Assembly: GCA_018873245.2 (NCBI GenBank)
Contig: JAEMBT020000003.1
Span: 11,749,843-11,813,842, forward strand
From: Archegozetes longisetosus
Lineage: Eukaryota > Arthropoda > Arachnida > Sarcoptiformes > Trhypochthoniidae
DNA length: 64,000 nt
Direction of reading: 5' to 3'
Below are positions 33,878 through 44,827 of this stretch, piece after piece. Made by a program: the position numbers and the translations under genes. How positions within the stretch are numbered: the first letter of the stretch is position 1; each line of letters begins with the position of its first letter. The notes under the pieces were generated by a model. That model did not search any database and had not been told where the DNA came from. It worked only from the letters and a program-made list of their open reading frames with translations.

Positions 33878-33879
33878 TA

Positions 33880-34208
33880 TTAACAGTATTATATTTTCCA
33901 GTATATGCTATAACTCAAGTATGATAAGTATGTTTTTTAATTCATGAATAATGAGTTGGAATTGAATTTTGATATATGGTCATATAAGTTATAATATATA
34001 TAAATATAAGTAATATACTTATATTATCTGTCACCGAATCAATACTTTGATTGTTTAGGTGAAGCTTCAGATAGAAGTTAGAAAAAGGTTTTAAACAAAA
34101 ATAATTTAAAAAAGTTTCTGTCAATTTATCAACAATATTTTAACACTTGATTCATTTGTAAAACTCACAACAAAAGTAATCGATAGGAAGACAAATTCCT
34201 TCTTTGTA
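33880..34208. other. Intergenic, nothing recognised
   Basis: 329 AT-rich bases between two transposable elements. Confidence 0.45.
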
Positions 34209-34903
34209 CGGGATGGACATTTTAAGACTAAACTTTGTCATCAGAAATAACCCTTTTGTTATGATTCCTATCAAAAACAGTTTAACTACTTTATACTTGA
34301 AAAGGCTCACATACTAAATATGTACTATTTATCAGTTCATAAACAAAATTACAAAAGTGCTTAAAAAATACATATTTGAATTTATACTAAATGCTGAAAG
34401 TATCCAAAGTTATTCTCTAAATAGAGCCTAAATCTTTGAATCAAATTTTCAGAAACATTGACCAAACTTTCGGTAGTTATTTTTTAAAGTTCATTTTCAA
34501 TATTTATTTTCAAATCATCCAATGTCTGAGGACAACTAGTGTAAACGTGATTTCATTATCAACATCAACTGATCCGTATCCAAAGATAATGATAATGAAA
34601 TCATGTTGATATTGGTTTTGCTTGTATTTCTTTAGAGTTTCAGGCTGATTTGGTTAAGCTTTAAAACTATTTCTTCTGGTAGCGCTTCTTCAGCTAAAGT
34701 GGTGATAGTGACAACACACTATGTTCGACTGTTGTGTGCACCATTTAGGTTTTTATTCATTCTTATCTTAGATTTATATTTAATAAACGTTCAAATTAGG
34801 TCTTTTCTAATATTGAGTTTTTCTGATAAAACTTTTCTTTAGAAAGTATGAGTAGGAAATGCTTTGATGTTCGATTGGGTTCGGTCTTAAAATGTCCACC
34901 CTG
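34209..34903 (-). mobile_element. Tc1/mariner remnant with terminal inverted repeats
   Basis: CGGGATGGACATTTTAAGAC at the left and the complementary GTCTTAAAATGTCCACCCTG at the right end form ~20-bp inverted repeats bounded by TA at 34207-34208 and 34904-34905. The minus strand keeps a C-terminal transposase tail, PQTLDDLKINIENEL followed by LVNVSENLIQRFRLYLENN, typical of this superfamily. The catalytic region is deleted. A smaller internal palindrome lies around 34550-34605 (GATTTCATTATCAACATCAA and its inverse). Confidence 0.7.
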
Positions 34904-34905
34904 TA

Positions 34906-35824
34906 TATCGAAATAAATTGACCTAAGTTTTTTCATTTTTGTATTCAACTTAAAATCACAATCAGGTCTCTGATAGACCTAACTATTAAGTAGATAGCTT
35001 TGATTCTAATCCAAAAATACATGAAAGACAATCAACTTCTTTACGATACATTTTTTGTCTAGACTTGGTCACACAAACTATTACCTATTTGCATTATTAA
35101 TGAGTGGAACATTTGAGACTTGTACCGTATTTTCTTAGTTCATAAATATTCGTAACAGTTGCTACTCAATAGTTCAAAACTGCGCAAATATTCACCAAAA
35201 CGCATTTAACCTCTATAAACGATTACACTATCTCACAACCAGAACATTCATCTTAAGTCGGCATTCTTTTCCATTTTACAGCTGATTCTTCGTATATACA
35301 TTCTGTCCATAAAAATATTCAATTTTCTTAAATATCGTGGCTTTGCACAAAATCTGCCCGTGTTAACACTTTGGGGTGAAGTTTTGCCTTCTGTTTTGAA
35401 ATTAAAAAATATGTGAGACACGGTCTGTTGCATGCGATGCGACTCTCCTTCCACTGGTTTGCCTACATTTGCAATTTCCGATCATTTCTGATCAATACAT
35501 TCTGAGCACTTTTGATATTCATAATTGACTGAATATGTAAATTTAAAAATTCTGGTAACAAGATGAATTCAAAATTATTAGATGAACTATAGAAATTCTT
35601 TCTAATTAACAATTAAATATAATTATTTAATATAAAATGTGTCTCAAAATTGACGATTCATCAATTTTTAAAAATTAAAATTAAAACTATTTTATTTAAA
35701 GTTATGTGACACCTTTTAATTCCTCGAAGTATGCAGAGCTCAAATTACTGTCAATTAATTTGAACATCCCCTTATTCGCAAAATATCGCTGAGTTTGGAA
35801 CAAGATAATTTATAGGCTTGGACA
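34906..35824. other. Intergenic, no gene supported
   Basis: AT-rich with a GC-richer patch at about 35250-35460 that is open for 68 codons on the minus strand. Its peptide does not resemble a known family and I do not call it. Confidence 0.35.
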
Positions 35825-36065
35825 TCGATCGCCACACGGAAAGTGGTATCGAACTGCCTTCTACTCTCCAGACATCGCGCTGTTTAATTACTTTCTTTCG
35901 AAATATCCCAAGAACAGGTTCTCCAGTACCGCTCCAAACACCATTGATGAATTCAAATTGATCATAAAGAAAGTTGAGGAGATCAGAAGCAAGATATGCG
36001 CAAAATGTTTATTGATAATTTTTAAAAAGAGACTTGGTTATTTGGTAGTTAATGACGGGAACACT
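35825..36065 (+). mobile_element. Mariner-family transposase C-terminal fragment
   Basis: Plus-strand translation gives KWYRTAFYSPDIALFNYFLS followed by KNRF and TIDEFKLIIKKVEEI. This corresponds to the YSPDLAPSDYHLF block and the following helices of Mos1/SETMAR-type transposases. The Asp of that block is kept, but the N-terminal two thirds are absent and the frame shifts after it. No inverted repeats found nearby. Confidence 0.65.
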
Positions 36066-36325
36066 TTGAAAATTCAATTTACTAATCTACATTATCTACC
36101 CCTTTTTATACTTTATAAATTTTGTTGACATCCTCTTCTACATTAAATTTATTAAAAAAACTAATGAAGCGTCAATTTTGGTACACATTTTACAAACTCA
36201 ATTGTAACATAAACAAGCAAAATAGATGCCAAGCGATAGCAAAACATTTTTACTTGTGTATCATTTCATTCTGAATTCTATAGAAGAATTTAGCAGAGTT
36301 TATTTTTTTAATTTTATACGGTAAT

Positions 36326-36336
36326 TTTTATATCAA
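36326..36336 (+). repeat. Target-site duplication, left copy
   Basis: TTTTATATCAA directly precedes the LINE-type insertion. An identical 11-mer follows it at 39038-39048. Confidence 0.8.
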
Positions 36337-36410
36337 GACGCCTCAGTGGCGCGGTAGCTAGAGTGTTAGACTTTATACACGAGGGTTGCGGGACCGAGTT
36401 TTGGCCAAGA
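36337..36410 (+). other. tRNA-like sequence forming the 5' end of the insertion
   Basis: Starts exactly at the left target-site duplication with GACGCCTCAGTGGCGCGGTA, a box-A-like 5' tRNA half. It continues through AGAGTGTTAGACTTTATACA (anticodon-arm-like) to GGTTGCGGGACCGAGTTTTG, a degraded box B. It looks like the head of a tRNA-derived SINE. A complete cloverleaf is not preserved, so it is not called a tRNA gene. Confidence 0.55.
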
Positions 36411-39037
36411 CACGCGGATTCTTCTGCCCTTTTTCTTAGGTTGACACTCACAAAAAGTTACTACCGTCACTTGGAAGACGGAAAGGAGTCTCTAAGTCTC
36501 AGACAACCGCGCTTGTAAAAAGGTTTAGTTAGTCTTACAAACACTAGAGGGTTCCCAAATCCTCAGTCCCTACATGGGACTCCAGGACATACCTGGTTGC
36601 CCATACTAATAAGAATGGTGAGATGGTATAGGTTTCTGCGCAAATAACGCAATGTCCATAACAAATACCTTCTTCAAGCACAAGGCGCACCACGAGTACA
36701 CCTGGAAGCAGGATACGAGAAGCTACAGATCAATAATAGACTTTATAGTCGTATCTAGCGATCTTCCGCGGCTAGTGCTGGACATCAAGGTTAAAAGAGG
36801 GGCAGAGCTGTCAACTGATCATCATCTCGTAGTGAGCAGGGTACGGTTCGAAGGAAGAAGGCCATACTGGGCAAGAACACCGAAAAAGATCACCAGAATT
36901 AGGCGGGAAGATATGGTTAATAACGACATCAGGACCTCATTCGAAGCACACATACGTAACAGATATCTAATGACTCCAAACGCAACAGAAAGCGCAGAAA
37001 AAGAAGGAAGAATCTTCAATAAAGCGGTGATTGATGCAGAAACCGAAGCATGCGGACTTAAACGTGTTGGCGCAACATTCGGAGGCGGCCAAAGAACATC
37101 GTGGTGGAATGAAGAAGTCAAAATAGGCGTTCAAAGGAAAAAGACTGCATTCAAAGAAATGCTGCACAACAACACATCAGATGCTGTTAACAAATATCGA
37201 GCAGCCCGGAAGGAAGCCGCGAGAACAGTGTCGGAAGCAAAAGCGCGAGCGTGGGAGGAATTTGGCGTGATCTTAGAGGATAACCACAAAACAGCAGTGA
37301 AAACGTTCTGGCAAAAATTCGAAGAATACGCCGAGGAAAACAAGACGCTTTACGGACCATCAAAAGCAAATCCGGAGAGGTGATCACGGATAACAACAAG
37401 ATACTTGCAAGATGGAGAGAAGACTTCAAGGAACTCCTCAACCCAGTGGAAGCTACGCCTGATGATCACATCAGTAGTATTAACGAACCAGTAGATCCAA
37501 TTCTACAAGATGAAGTTATGACTGCAATTAAAAACCTGAAGAATGGGAAAGCTGCCGGAATCGATGAAATACGAGCAGAAATGCTGAAGGCCATGGGCCA
37601 TAAAGGGTGCGAATGGTTGACACGAGTGATCAATGTCATGGAAGACCGGAAAAGCACCAAAAGATCGGCAGCAGGGCATTGTGGTACCTCTGTTCAAGAA
37701 GGTAGATCACAGAGAATGCTCAAACTATCGGGGCGTAACTCTCCTTAGTCAAGCTGGAAAGGTATATCCAAAAATAGTAGAGCAAAAGTGCCAGAAAAAA
37801 GTGGAACATTTAATCCAAGAGGAGCAATGTGGATTCCACCCAGGCCGCGGAACAACAGACCAACTCTTCACACTAGCACAAGTATATGAAAAGTGTTGGG
37901 AATATGGGAGGCCAGTTCACACGTGCTTCATTGATCTAGAGAAAGCATATGATTGTGTGCCAAGAGACGTACTCTGAAAGGTGCTAGAATACAACATAAG
38001 AGGTATGCTACTAAGAGTAACAAAATCGCTGTATAATCACTGTGGGAGTTGTGCTCGAATAAATGGGTTGAAATCAGAAACCTCCATGGTAAACGCTGGA
38101 CTCCGCCAAGGATGCGTATTGTCTCCACTCCTATTCACAGTCTTCATGGATAGGATATCGAAGTGCAGCTAAGGCAATGAGCGTATCTCGATAGGAGATG
38201 CAAGAGTGAGCAACCTTCTCTTCGCAGACGACGTTGTAAAACTTGCGTCTACCAGGGCAGATCTCCAGAAGACCCTAGATAGGTTCAATGAAGAACGTAA
38301 TGCGGCCGGAATGAAAATCAGTACGTCAAAAACCCAGGCAATGACGATCTCTAGAACTCCACTTATGAGTGGCAACCTGCATGTTAGTGTGTTCCCACTA
38401 CTAGAAGTTGAGAAGTTCAAATATCTCGGGTTAACATTCACGAGTTACGGAAAATGGGACATAGAATTAACACCGTGTATTAGAGCAGCAGCAGGAGTCA
38501 TGTGACAGTTGCACAGGACCGTCGTAACAAAAGAGAACTCAGCACTAAGACCAAGCTCTCAATCTACAAATCCGTGTATAGACCTATCCTCACCTATGGA
38601 CATGAGCAATGGGTCATGACCGAAAGAATGAAATTGCGAGTACAGGCGGCAGAAATGAGGTTTCTAAGAAGCATAACTGGATTGACATTACTCGATAGAA
38701 TAAGGAGTTCAGACATTCGAGAAACCCTGCAGGTAAGTCCGCTGCTTCTCTGGATAAAGAGGTCGCAGCTTAAGTGGTTAGGTCACTTGATAAGATGCCA
38801 CAAGACAGACTAGTAAAACAAGTCTACGAAGCATGTCCAACAAGTAAACGTCCAAGAGGGAGACCCAGAAGAAGATGGAAGGATTACATCTACAATATCG
38901 CAGAGGAAAAATTGGGTCTCAAGAAGAAAGAAATAGAGAGCATTGCAAGAGACAGAAAAGCTTGGTCCCAACAGTTAGGCAAGCTACGAACCCCGCAACC
39001 TTAATAATGATAAGCGGTTATTGCAAATGATGATGAC
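36337..39037 (+). mobile_element. Non-LTR retrotransposon (RTE-like), degenerate, with a tRNA-like 5' end
   Basis: A 2.7-kb insertion flanked by an exact 11-bp duplication. From about 36610 the plus strand carries the C-terminal part of an apurinic-type endonuclease (YTWKQDTRSYRSIIDFI, STDHHLVV). A long linker and a reverse transcriptase follow, with NGKAAGIDEI, CSNYRGVTLLS, GLRQGCVLSPLLF and the catalytic FADD in LLFADDVV (38216-38239). The tail has a thumb region and GRPRRRWKDYI. Stops near 37383, 37978, 38170 and 38504 and frameshifts near 37640 and 38800 show the copy is dead. The 3' end has TGATGATGAC-type sequence. GC content is well above the surroundings. Clade assignment to RTE-like elements rests on motif style only. 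Confidence 0.85.
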
Positions 39038-39048
39038 TTTTATATCAA
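39038..39048 (+). repeat. Target-site duplication, right copy
   Basis: TTTTATATCAA immediately after the 3' end of the LINE-type insertion, identical to 36326-36336. Confidence 0.8.
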
Positions 39049-40003
39049 CATTTTTCATTCGATTAAATTTGAAACTATTATTATTACCGTAACTTAACAT
39101 GAATTCTACAATACAAACTTTGATAAAGCCCTGCTCTCTTATACTACTATACTACGAATACGTTAGTACAGATTCTTCGAAATCTCATAACAACGCTTGA
39201 AGAATCTCGAATTGAGAGTCAATATAAGTGGTTGTTCAAATTATCTTTGATTTAGGGGTTTCAGTCGTACGAATGCATAAGACTTAATACGATATGAATT
39301 TTTGAAAACACTTTTTGTACTGTGCTTTCAAAAAGTAAAGCCAAAGTAAAAGATATATACTTTGACGCATAGCACATAACATTTTTATAAACAGCGTTTG
39401 TAAGATATTACTAGGAATAGTCACTTTTATCAGTTCTTCAAAGTAAACTTTAACTAATCAGGTATAGTAATCAATTTATGGTCAATCACATTTCGCTTGA
39501 ATTTTATGTTTAATAAAAGCATGTTTTTTGAACTACTGTGAACTTTTTGTGATCGACCAAAAAAATATCTATCTGTTCAACTTATTAATAATCGAGTTCT
39601 AACTCTTATATTAAACTTTAATATTGGGTCAAATTTTAAAGCCTGTTAAGTGAAGAATCGTGCTTTACTGGAAAGTATATATTTTAAAAATCTTGGCTTT
39701 ACTTTTTTAAAGCATAGTAACTTGAATATTTCAGGCATGTTTTGTTTGATAAACTAATGAAGGGGTTGTAAGTTTGTACTAGTTTTTTGAGAAATGGTTG
39801 AGGCTACAGCAAGTTTATAAATTTTTTGCTTAGATTTAAGTTTATTATCCTTTAAGACATACGAATTTAACAGAACAACTTTATTACCCTCAATCGGATT
39901 AGAAAAATTTTAATGAACATAATTTTCATAAGAGCTAAAAACTTCGAAAGTTGCACCAAGATTATGATTAAATGAAGTTTTTGAAGAGTGATTAAAATTG
40001 AAA
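39049..40003. other. Intergenic, nothing recognised
   Basis: AT-rich sequence between the retrotransposon and the stop codon of VWC paralog B. Confidence 0.45.
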
Positions 40004-42091
40004 TTATGGACATGAACATTGGGGACACTGTCCAGGCGTGGTTGCGAACACATGACATGGATGATTGCATTCCAAATCAGGGCATGGAACCTCACAAGAA
40101 CATGCCTGACATCCATTTGAATCAATAATAGTCGTACAATTGGTACCAGCACAGGCAAGACCTTCAGGAATGAATGGCGGACACGGCACGGGAGGCTTAT
40201 GACCACCTGATGTTGGAATGTCAACATTTGCAACAACTTTACTCTGTCTACCAGTAGCTTCTGTAAAAAAATTCCACTATTGAACTGATGAAAAATTTTT
40301 ATCAATTTTGACAATACCTGTTGCATTACCAGTACAGCTATAAGTTGGGCAACATTTGTTAGCCTCATAAATAGGTGTGCAATCAGTATCGATTGGCGCT
40401 GGATCACACTTTCGCCGAATGCATGTGAATTCTGGTGGAACACGACAAGTGCAGTCAATACAGTTATTTTTTGTATCCAATTTTTCTCCGATTTCATACT
40501 GTTTGCCATCAAATATACATTTCCATGTTTTTGGAGTAGCTTGAAGTATTAAAATAAAAGATTAAAATCTAAGAAATGTCTCTGGAACTATTGATTAAAG
40601 AATTCTCAGAACTCAAGTTCAATTGAAAACTTACGGCAATAATAGTCAACCGGACAGCAGGTATTCTCATGATATATGGGAACACATCCCTCATTGCCTT
40701 TTAATTTAGTTTCTAATTCAAAATCACATTCTCTCCTCTTACAAGCCTCACTCTTCAGTGGATCGCTTTGATCCCATTTTTCACCACAAATACAAGAAAG
40801 ACAATCATCTTCTTTAGGATAAATCTTCTCTCCAAATTTATAACTTTTGCCATCATATAAACAAGTTTTCACTTCTCTTAGCTGTTGATCATCGAGACAT
40901 TGAATACGCGAACAACATCGTCCTTCTTCATGAACCTTATAACAGCTATCATTCAATGGTCTCCAACTACCGAAACATTCCGATACAGCACATGTTATGG
41001 TAGGTTTCGATAGATTACTACATCTACAATGAAGACATTCGTTCGGATTCGGTATTAGCTCATTAACATCATAGATCTTTCCATTATATTCACAACCTTT
41101 CAATCAAAAAGAAAAACGTCTTAGAAGTTTAAATCCCTTGAAGGTTAAAATCTAGAATTCATTACTCTTGAGCGCATACATAATGTTGAGCTAAAAAGTT
41201 ATTGAGTAATGAGGTAATCACTTTTGAGACTCACATAATTTGATAATTTTGCAACTTTTAAAGCATTGATTTTTTTGTCTGATGAATAAAACAATATTCA
41301 TACCTTGTATCGAAGGTTTTCTCTGTTCTTCTGGACATTCAAAGTATTTAGGACACGGTTTTTCGCATATAACTCCTTCTTGGATGGGTTTACATCCTTT
41401 TGCGTAGTAGTGTTTCATATATTTCTCACTCAAACAGTTAGCACAATCTGGATGTTCAAAATTTGTTTGTCGGGTTACACGCTTGTGTATAGGTTTATTT
41501 TCGGGGCGACCTGTTCGAGTATTTTTTGATTTTTTCGTCACAATCGCAGATCTTGTTTCAGGAAACTCTATCTTATCGGTTGACTTATTAGTAGAATCGG
41601 ATTTAAAATTAATATTTCCAACTCTAGACTGCGGAAATTCTATGGTTTCATTTCTTTTAGCTGTATTGTCAACTCCTGATTCCAAGTTTGGTTTCGCAGA
41701 AGGTCTCGTGCGTCTTATGTCAGGGAGTTCTTGGTTGTAGTCTCGCGCGATCTTTGGACGAACTTTAAACAACATTATTTTTTATAAATACAAAAAGGTT
41801 TTTCATAAATCTCAAACATATATTTTAGAGAACAAGAAAGTTTTCAGCTATTTCAAATTGAGCATTTAAATATCATATTTTAACTTAAGTCTCTTACTTT
41901 TCTATTTCTAAATAGTTTCTAAGTTAACGACAAATAATATGCGCATATATCTTATTAAAAAGAAAAGTTTTTGTAGCGAAAATCCTGTGTCTGATTGTAT
42001 GGGAATCATTTTGTTTGAAAAGACTTACCTCCTTTCACAAATGATAGCGAAAATATGAAAAAATAAGAAAAAGGTAAATTTTGATTAACAT
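40004..42091 (-). CDS. Cysteine-rich secreted protein with VWC-type repeats, paralog B (one-base deficit in exon 1)
   Basis: Five minus-strand exons, 42091-42029, 41762-41304, 41096-40635, 40539-40318 and 40260-40004. All joins after exon 1 are phase 1, giving about 487 residues. Architecture matches paralog A: signal peptide, a basic linker, the Cys module with HYYAKGCKP, two VWC-like units (GCEYNGKIYDVNEL; CLYDGKSYKFGEKIYPKEDD), a complete third unit (CIFDGKQYEIGEKLD...CCPTYSC) and an antistasin-like end (CPPFIPEG...GCQACSC...CPQCSCP). Paralog A truncated the third unit. As read, exon 1 is 63 bases and runs into TGA. One more T in its six-T run (42050s) would give a 64-base exon, restore phase 1 and yield a normal signal peptide. 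This is either an assembly homopolymer error or a real null mutation. All other exons are intact, favouring the former. Confidence 0.8.
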
Positions 42092-43175
42092 TGTTCTAGA
42101 GATATTTAAACAAAGACACTGATAATTTGCTTCAAACTTGGAATCCCAACACGAACAAATTTCTAATCTGTATATTAATAAGAGAACTTCAAAGGCTTTA
42201 AATTAAATTTTGGACTTGTTTTGAACAAAAACTTAAGGCAAAACTAGTTTAAACAAATATTGGAACTTCAAATTCAAAGCATGTGCAACAAATGCGAAAA
42301 AGTTCGCAGAGCAATCAGCTTTTTCTTAGAACTGAGTGATGTCATCCATTAATTTATTCTTAAATGTTTTCCTTCAAAGATAGAGTGCCACTAAAACCTT
42401 GACTTCAGAAAATTTATTAAAGTATTTGAAATGATTTATGTGTGAAAGTAAGTTTCTATAATTACTTTTAGCAAAAACTGTGGCCAAAAACTAAAGAATT
42501 GGTTGCAAAATTTAATTAGGAACAAACTGGTAGAATCATGAGAAAGGTAATTAAGTATCTCGTGTATCAAATTTGGGATTTAATTGTCCTTTTCTCAAAT
42601 CTAAACTAAGTCAATTTATTTATCTGACCAAAACCTTTGCAACATTTGAAAGTTTATTCAAACAGTTAGCAAAACTTTTGGTCAGACAAATATTCCTAAA
42701 GAGTTTCTAACGTTGAGATGGTTTCTCATTTCTTATCACTAGTGAAGAACATAGACCTGTCTCGAGAGCCTTTTTGAGCCTAAAGGCTGAAGCTGTTCAA
42801 CTTTGAAAATTGCGACCAAACTTGACGCTAAGCTCTCAAATGATCAGTTGATTTGCTTTGAAAGTTTCCAATTACAGAAAAAATCTATATTGAAAGTAAT
42901 ACTTCAACATAATCGAATGACAAATCATAAAATTTTAGTTCGAAGCTGAGCGAACAATCTTTTAGTCAATCCAAATTTGTTTGAAAAATAGTATTCTTGT
43001 TTTTTTAAATTAATGTTTTAACTTGCGGTTCCATTTTTAAATAATTGACAAATAAACAAAAATAACTGCAAGGAGAATATTGGTAGATAACGTAATTGGA
43101 AGCATCCTATATTAAATTGATTTAATAATAATTATTAAATAGGTATACTAGGCGAAAAATAAATATTTCAAAAGT
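42092..43175. other. Intergenic, no gene supported
   Basis: AT-rich sequence upstream of paralog B. It must hold that gene's promoter, but no clear TATA box was identified. Nothing else seen. Confidence 0.4.
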
Positions 43176-44199
43176 ATAATTTTAGTTTCAGACGCAAAAA
43201 GTCGTCAAACGCCAAATGAATTGTAGGCCCATATCATTGAAATAGGTAAGAAAAAAGTTAAGGCTCCCCGCAGAGTCGAAGCCAGACTCTGGCTCACTTT
43301 ATATGCACTAAGGATTAATGAATTTATCCCACTCTATGTTAAGATTTGACAAAAGTTATATCGAATCAAATTTATTTGACTTTAAAGTCAGCTATTTTAG
43401 AGGGTATAAATAAAATGAAAAAGCTGCTCAATCTGTGAGTTTAAAAGCGTTGAATGTTTATCTCCCTAAGTGGCCTAGTGGTTAGTGTACTGACCACTAA
43501 TAGAGTAGGGCCGGGTTCGAGTACTCTCTTCATAACTTCTTTTTTATATGAAAATATGATTTTTACTTGAATTTTTCATTTAAAAATCTGACTTACTACG
43601 CGTTTCTTACTTAATTTATTGCTCAGCTTCATGTTCACTATTGGTTTTGTTGAGTTTACTTTTGATTATTTTGTGATCGACTATGAATATCAGAAATTTT
43701 TTGACTTGACATAGTCGGATGTTATAGTCAATTATAAAATAATCAAAATTAAACTCAATAAAACCAATAGTGAACATGAAAATAAGCAATAAATTAAGAA
43801 ATCAAATATACTAAGAATTACAGCTCATTATATGCAGTAAGGTCCAACTTGTAATCTAGTATTGAGAAACAGATTTGTTTCAAATCACATAAATAAAATT
43901 GAATTAATATTGTAATAATCATATATTGCGTAGATTCATTGGTAATCCGCTAAATAACATGAACAGTTTTTGTGATTTATCTGAGTGTAAAAATAAATTA
44001 TTTCAATGAATTAAACTCTGAAAACTGCTATTCTTTTAAATCGATATACCAATATATGAGAAAGTTTGAAAGATTTTGATCAGATTTCTCTATCATCTCC
44101 TTATAAACCTTTGCCCCCCCTGGGGTTCACAATCAGTATTAAAAGGTCCAATATCTACAGTGGCGTTTGACGACTTTTTGAGTCTGAAACTAAAATTAT
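43176..44199. mobile_element. ~1-kb terminal-inverted-repeat element with internal palindrome
   Basis: The 39-base left end (43176-43214; AGTTTCAGACGCAAAAAGTC, GTCAAACGCCA) is repeated in inverse at 44161-44199 with one mismatch. Inside, 43628-43685 and 43730-43792 form a second near-perfect inverted pair (CATGTTCACTATTGGTTTT / AAAACCAATAGTGAACATG), i.e. another palindrome nested in the element. A tRNA-like block lies at 43460-43530. No transposase remnant recognised, so it is non-autonomous or composite. Confidence 0.7.
43460..43530 (+). other. tRNA-like block inside the inverted-repeat element
   Basis: Reads CCCTAAGTGGCCTAGTGGTT (acceptor/box-A-like), then AGTGTACTGACCACTAATAG, then GGGCCGGGTTCGAGTACTC, a good box B. 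The 3' acceptor half needed to pair with CCCTAAG is lost and the anticodon stem is imperfect. It is a tRNA pseudogene or tRNA-derived repeat, not a functional tRNA. Confidence 0.5.
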
Positions 44200-44827
44200 T
44201 ATAACTCTGTATTTGATTGCTGTTTTCATTTTTAAGAGTTAATCATAAATGCTATTTCACATTTTTTGTTTTATCGCATATAAGTTAATATTTTGGCTTA
44301 TGCTTATGGCTAAGACTGAGGCGAAGATCTTTGAGAACCAAAGTGAAAAATGATTATTACTTTTTTTGAGTATCGCTCATTCACTTTCAGACAATTTATC
44401 TGTTTGTTCAAAAAATAAACCTATTTAATTCGTCAATTCAGGTTTTGATTACCTCAGAATATACGCTAATTTAGCCGTAAGCTACGTCTTAACAAAAGTT
44501 AGACTAGATGTTTTAGGCTAAATACTCATTTGATTGGGGTTTCAAATAACATTTTATACTTACGTTACTTTGTGATATACACCCAAATGCGTGCCATCAA
44601 CAGTCTGTTTAGTGATTGGCACAAAACAGCCCTCAATATCGTGAATGTATTACTTTTTAAAATGCAACTCAACAACTTTCTCAATACAGTTTCATATTCG
44701 AATAGCACTTAAAAGCAAGAGTGACTTAAATTCAATTAGACTCAAGTTTATCCTCAGACTAAACTAAAGTGACACCAAAGTTATTTGTAAATATTAAACT
44801 CTATTTATTGAACTCAATTTAGATCAA
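44200..44827. other. Intergenic with an exon-like minus-strand stretch
   Basis: On the minus strand, about 44650-44538, HDIEGCFVPITKQTVDGTHL with GVYHKVT runs up to a GTAAGT at 44563-44558. It is preceded in the same frame by IEKVVELHFKK and a stop. It looks like a coding fragment (perhaps transposase-derived) but no gene could be assembled. The rest is AT-rich. Confidence 0.3.

Noticed and set aside
36337..36410. Functional tRNA gene at the LINE 5' end
   Set aside because: Box B is degraded and the cloverleaf is incomplete. Its position at the insertion edge points to a retrotransposed tRNA-derived head.
43460..43530. Functional tRNA gene
   Set aside because: Box A and box B are present, but acceptor and anticodon stems do not pair well, so it is only tRNA-like.
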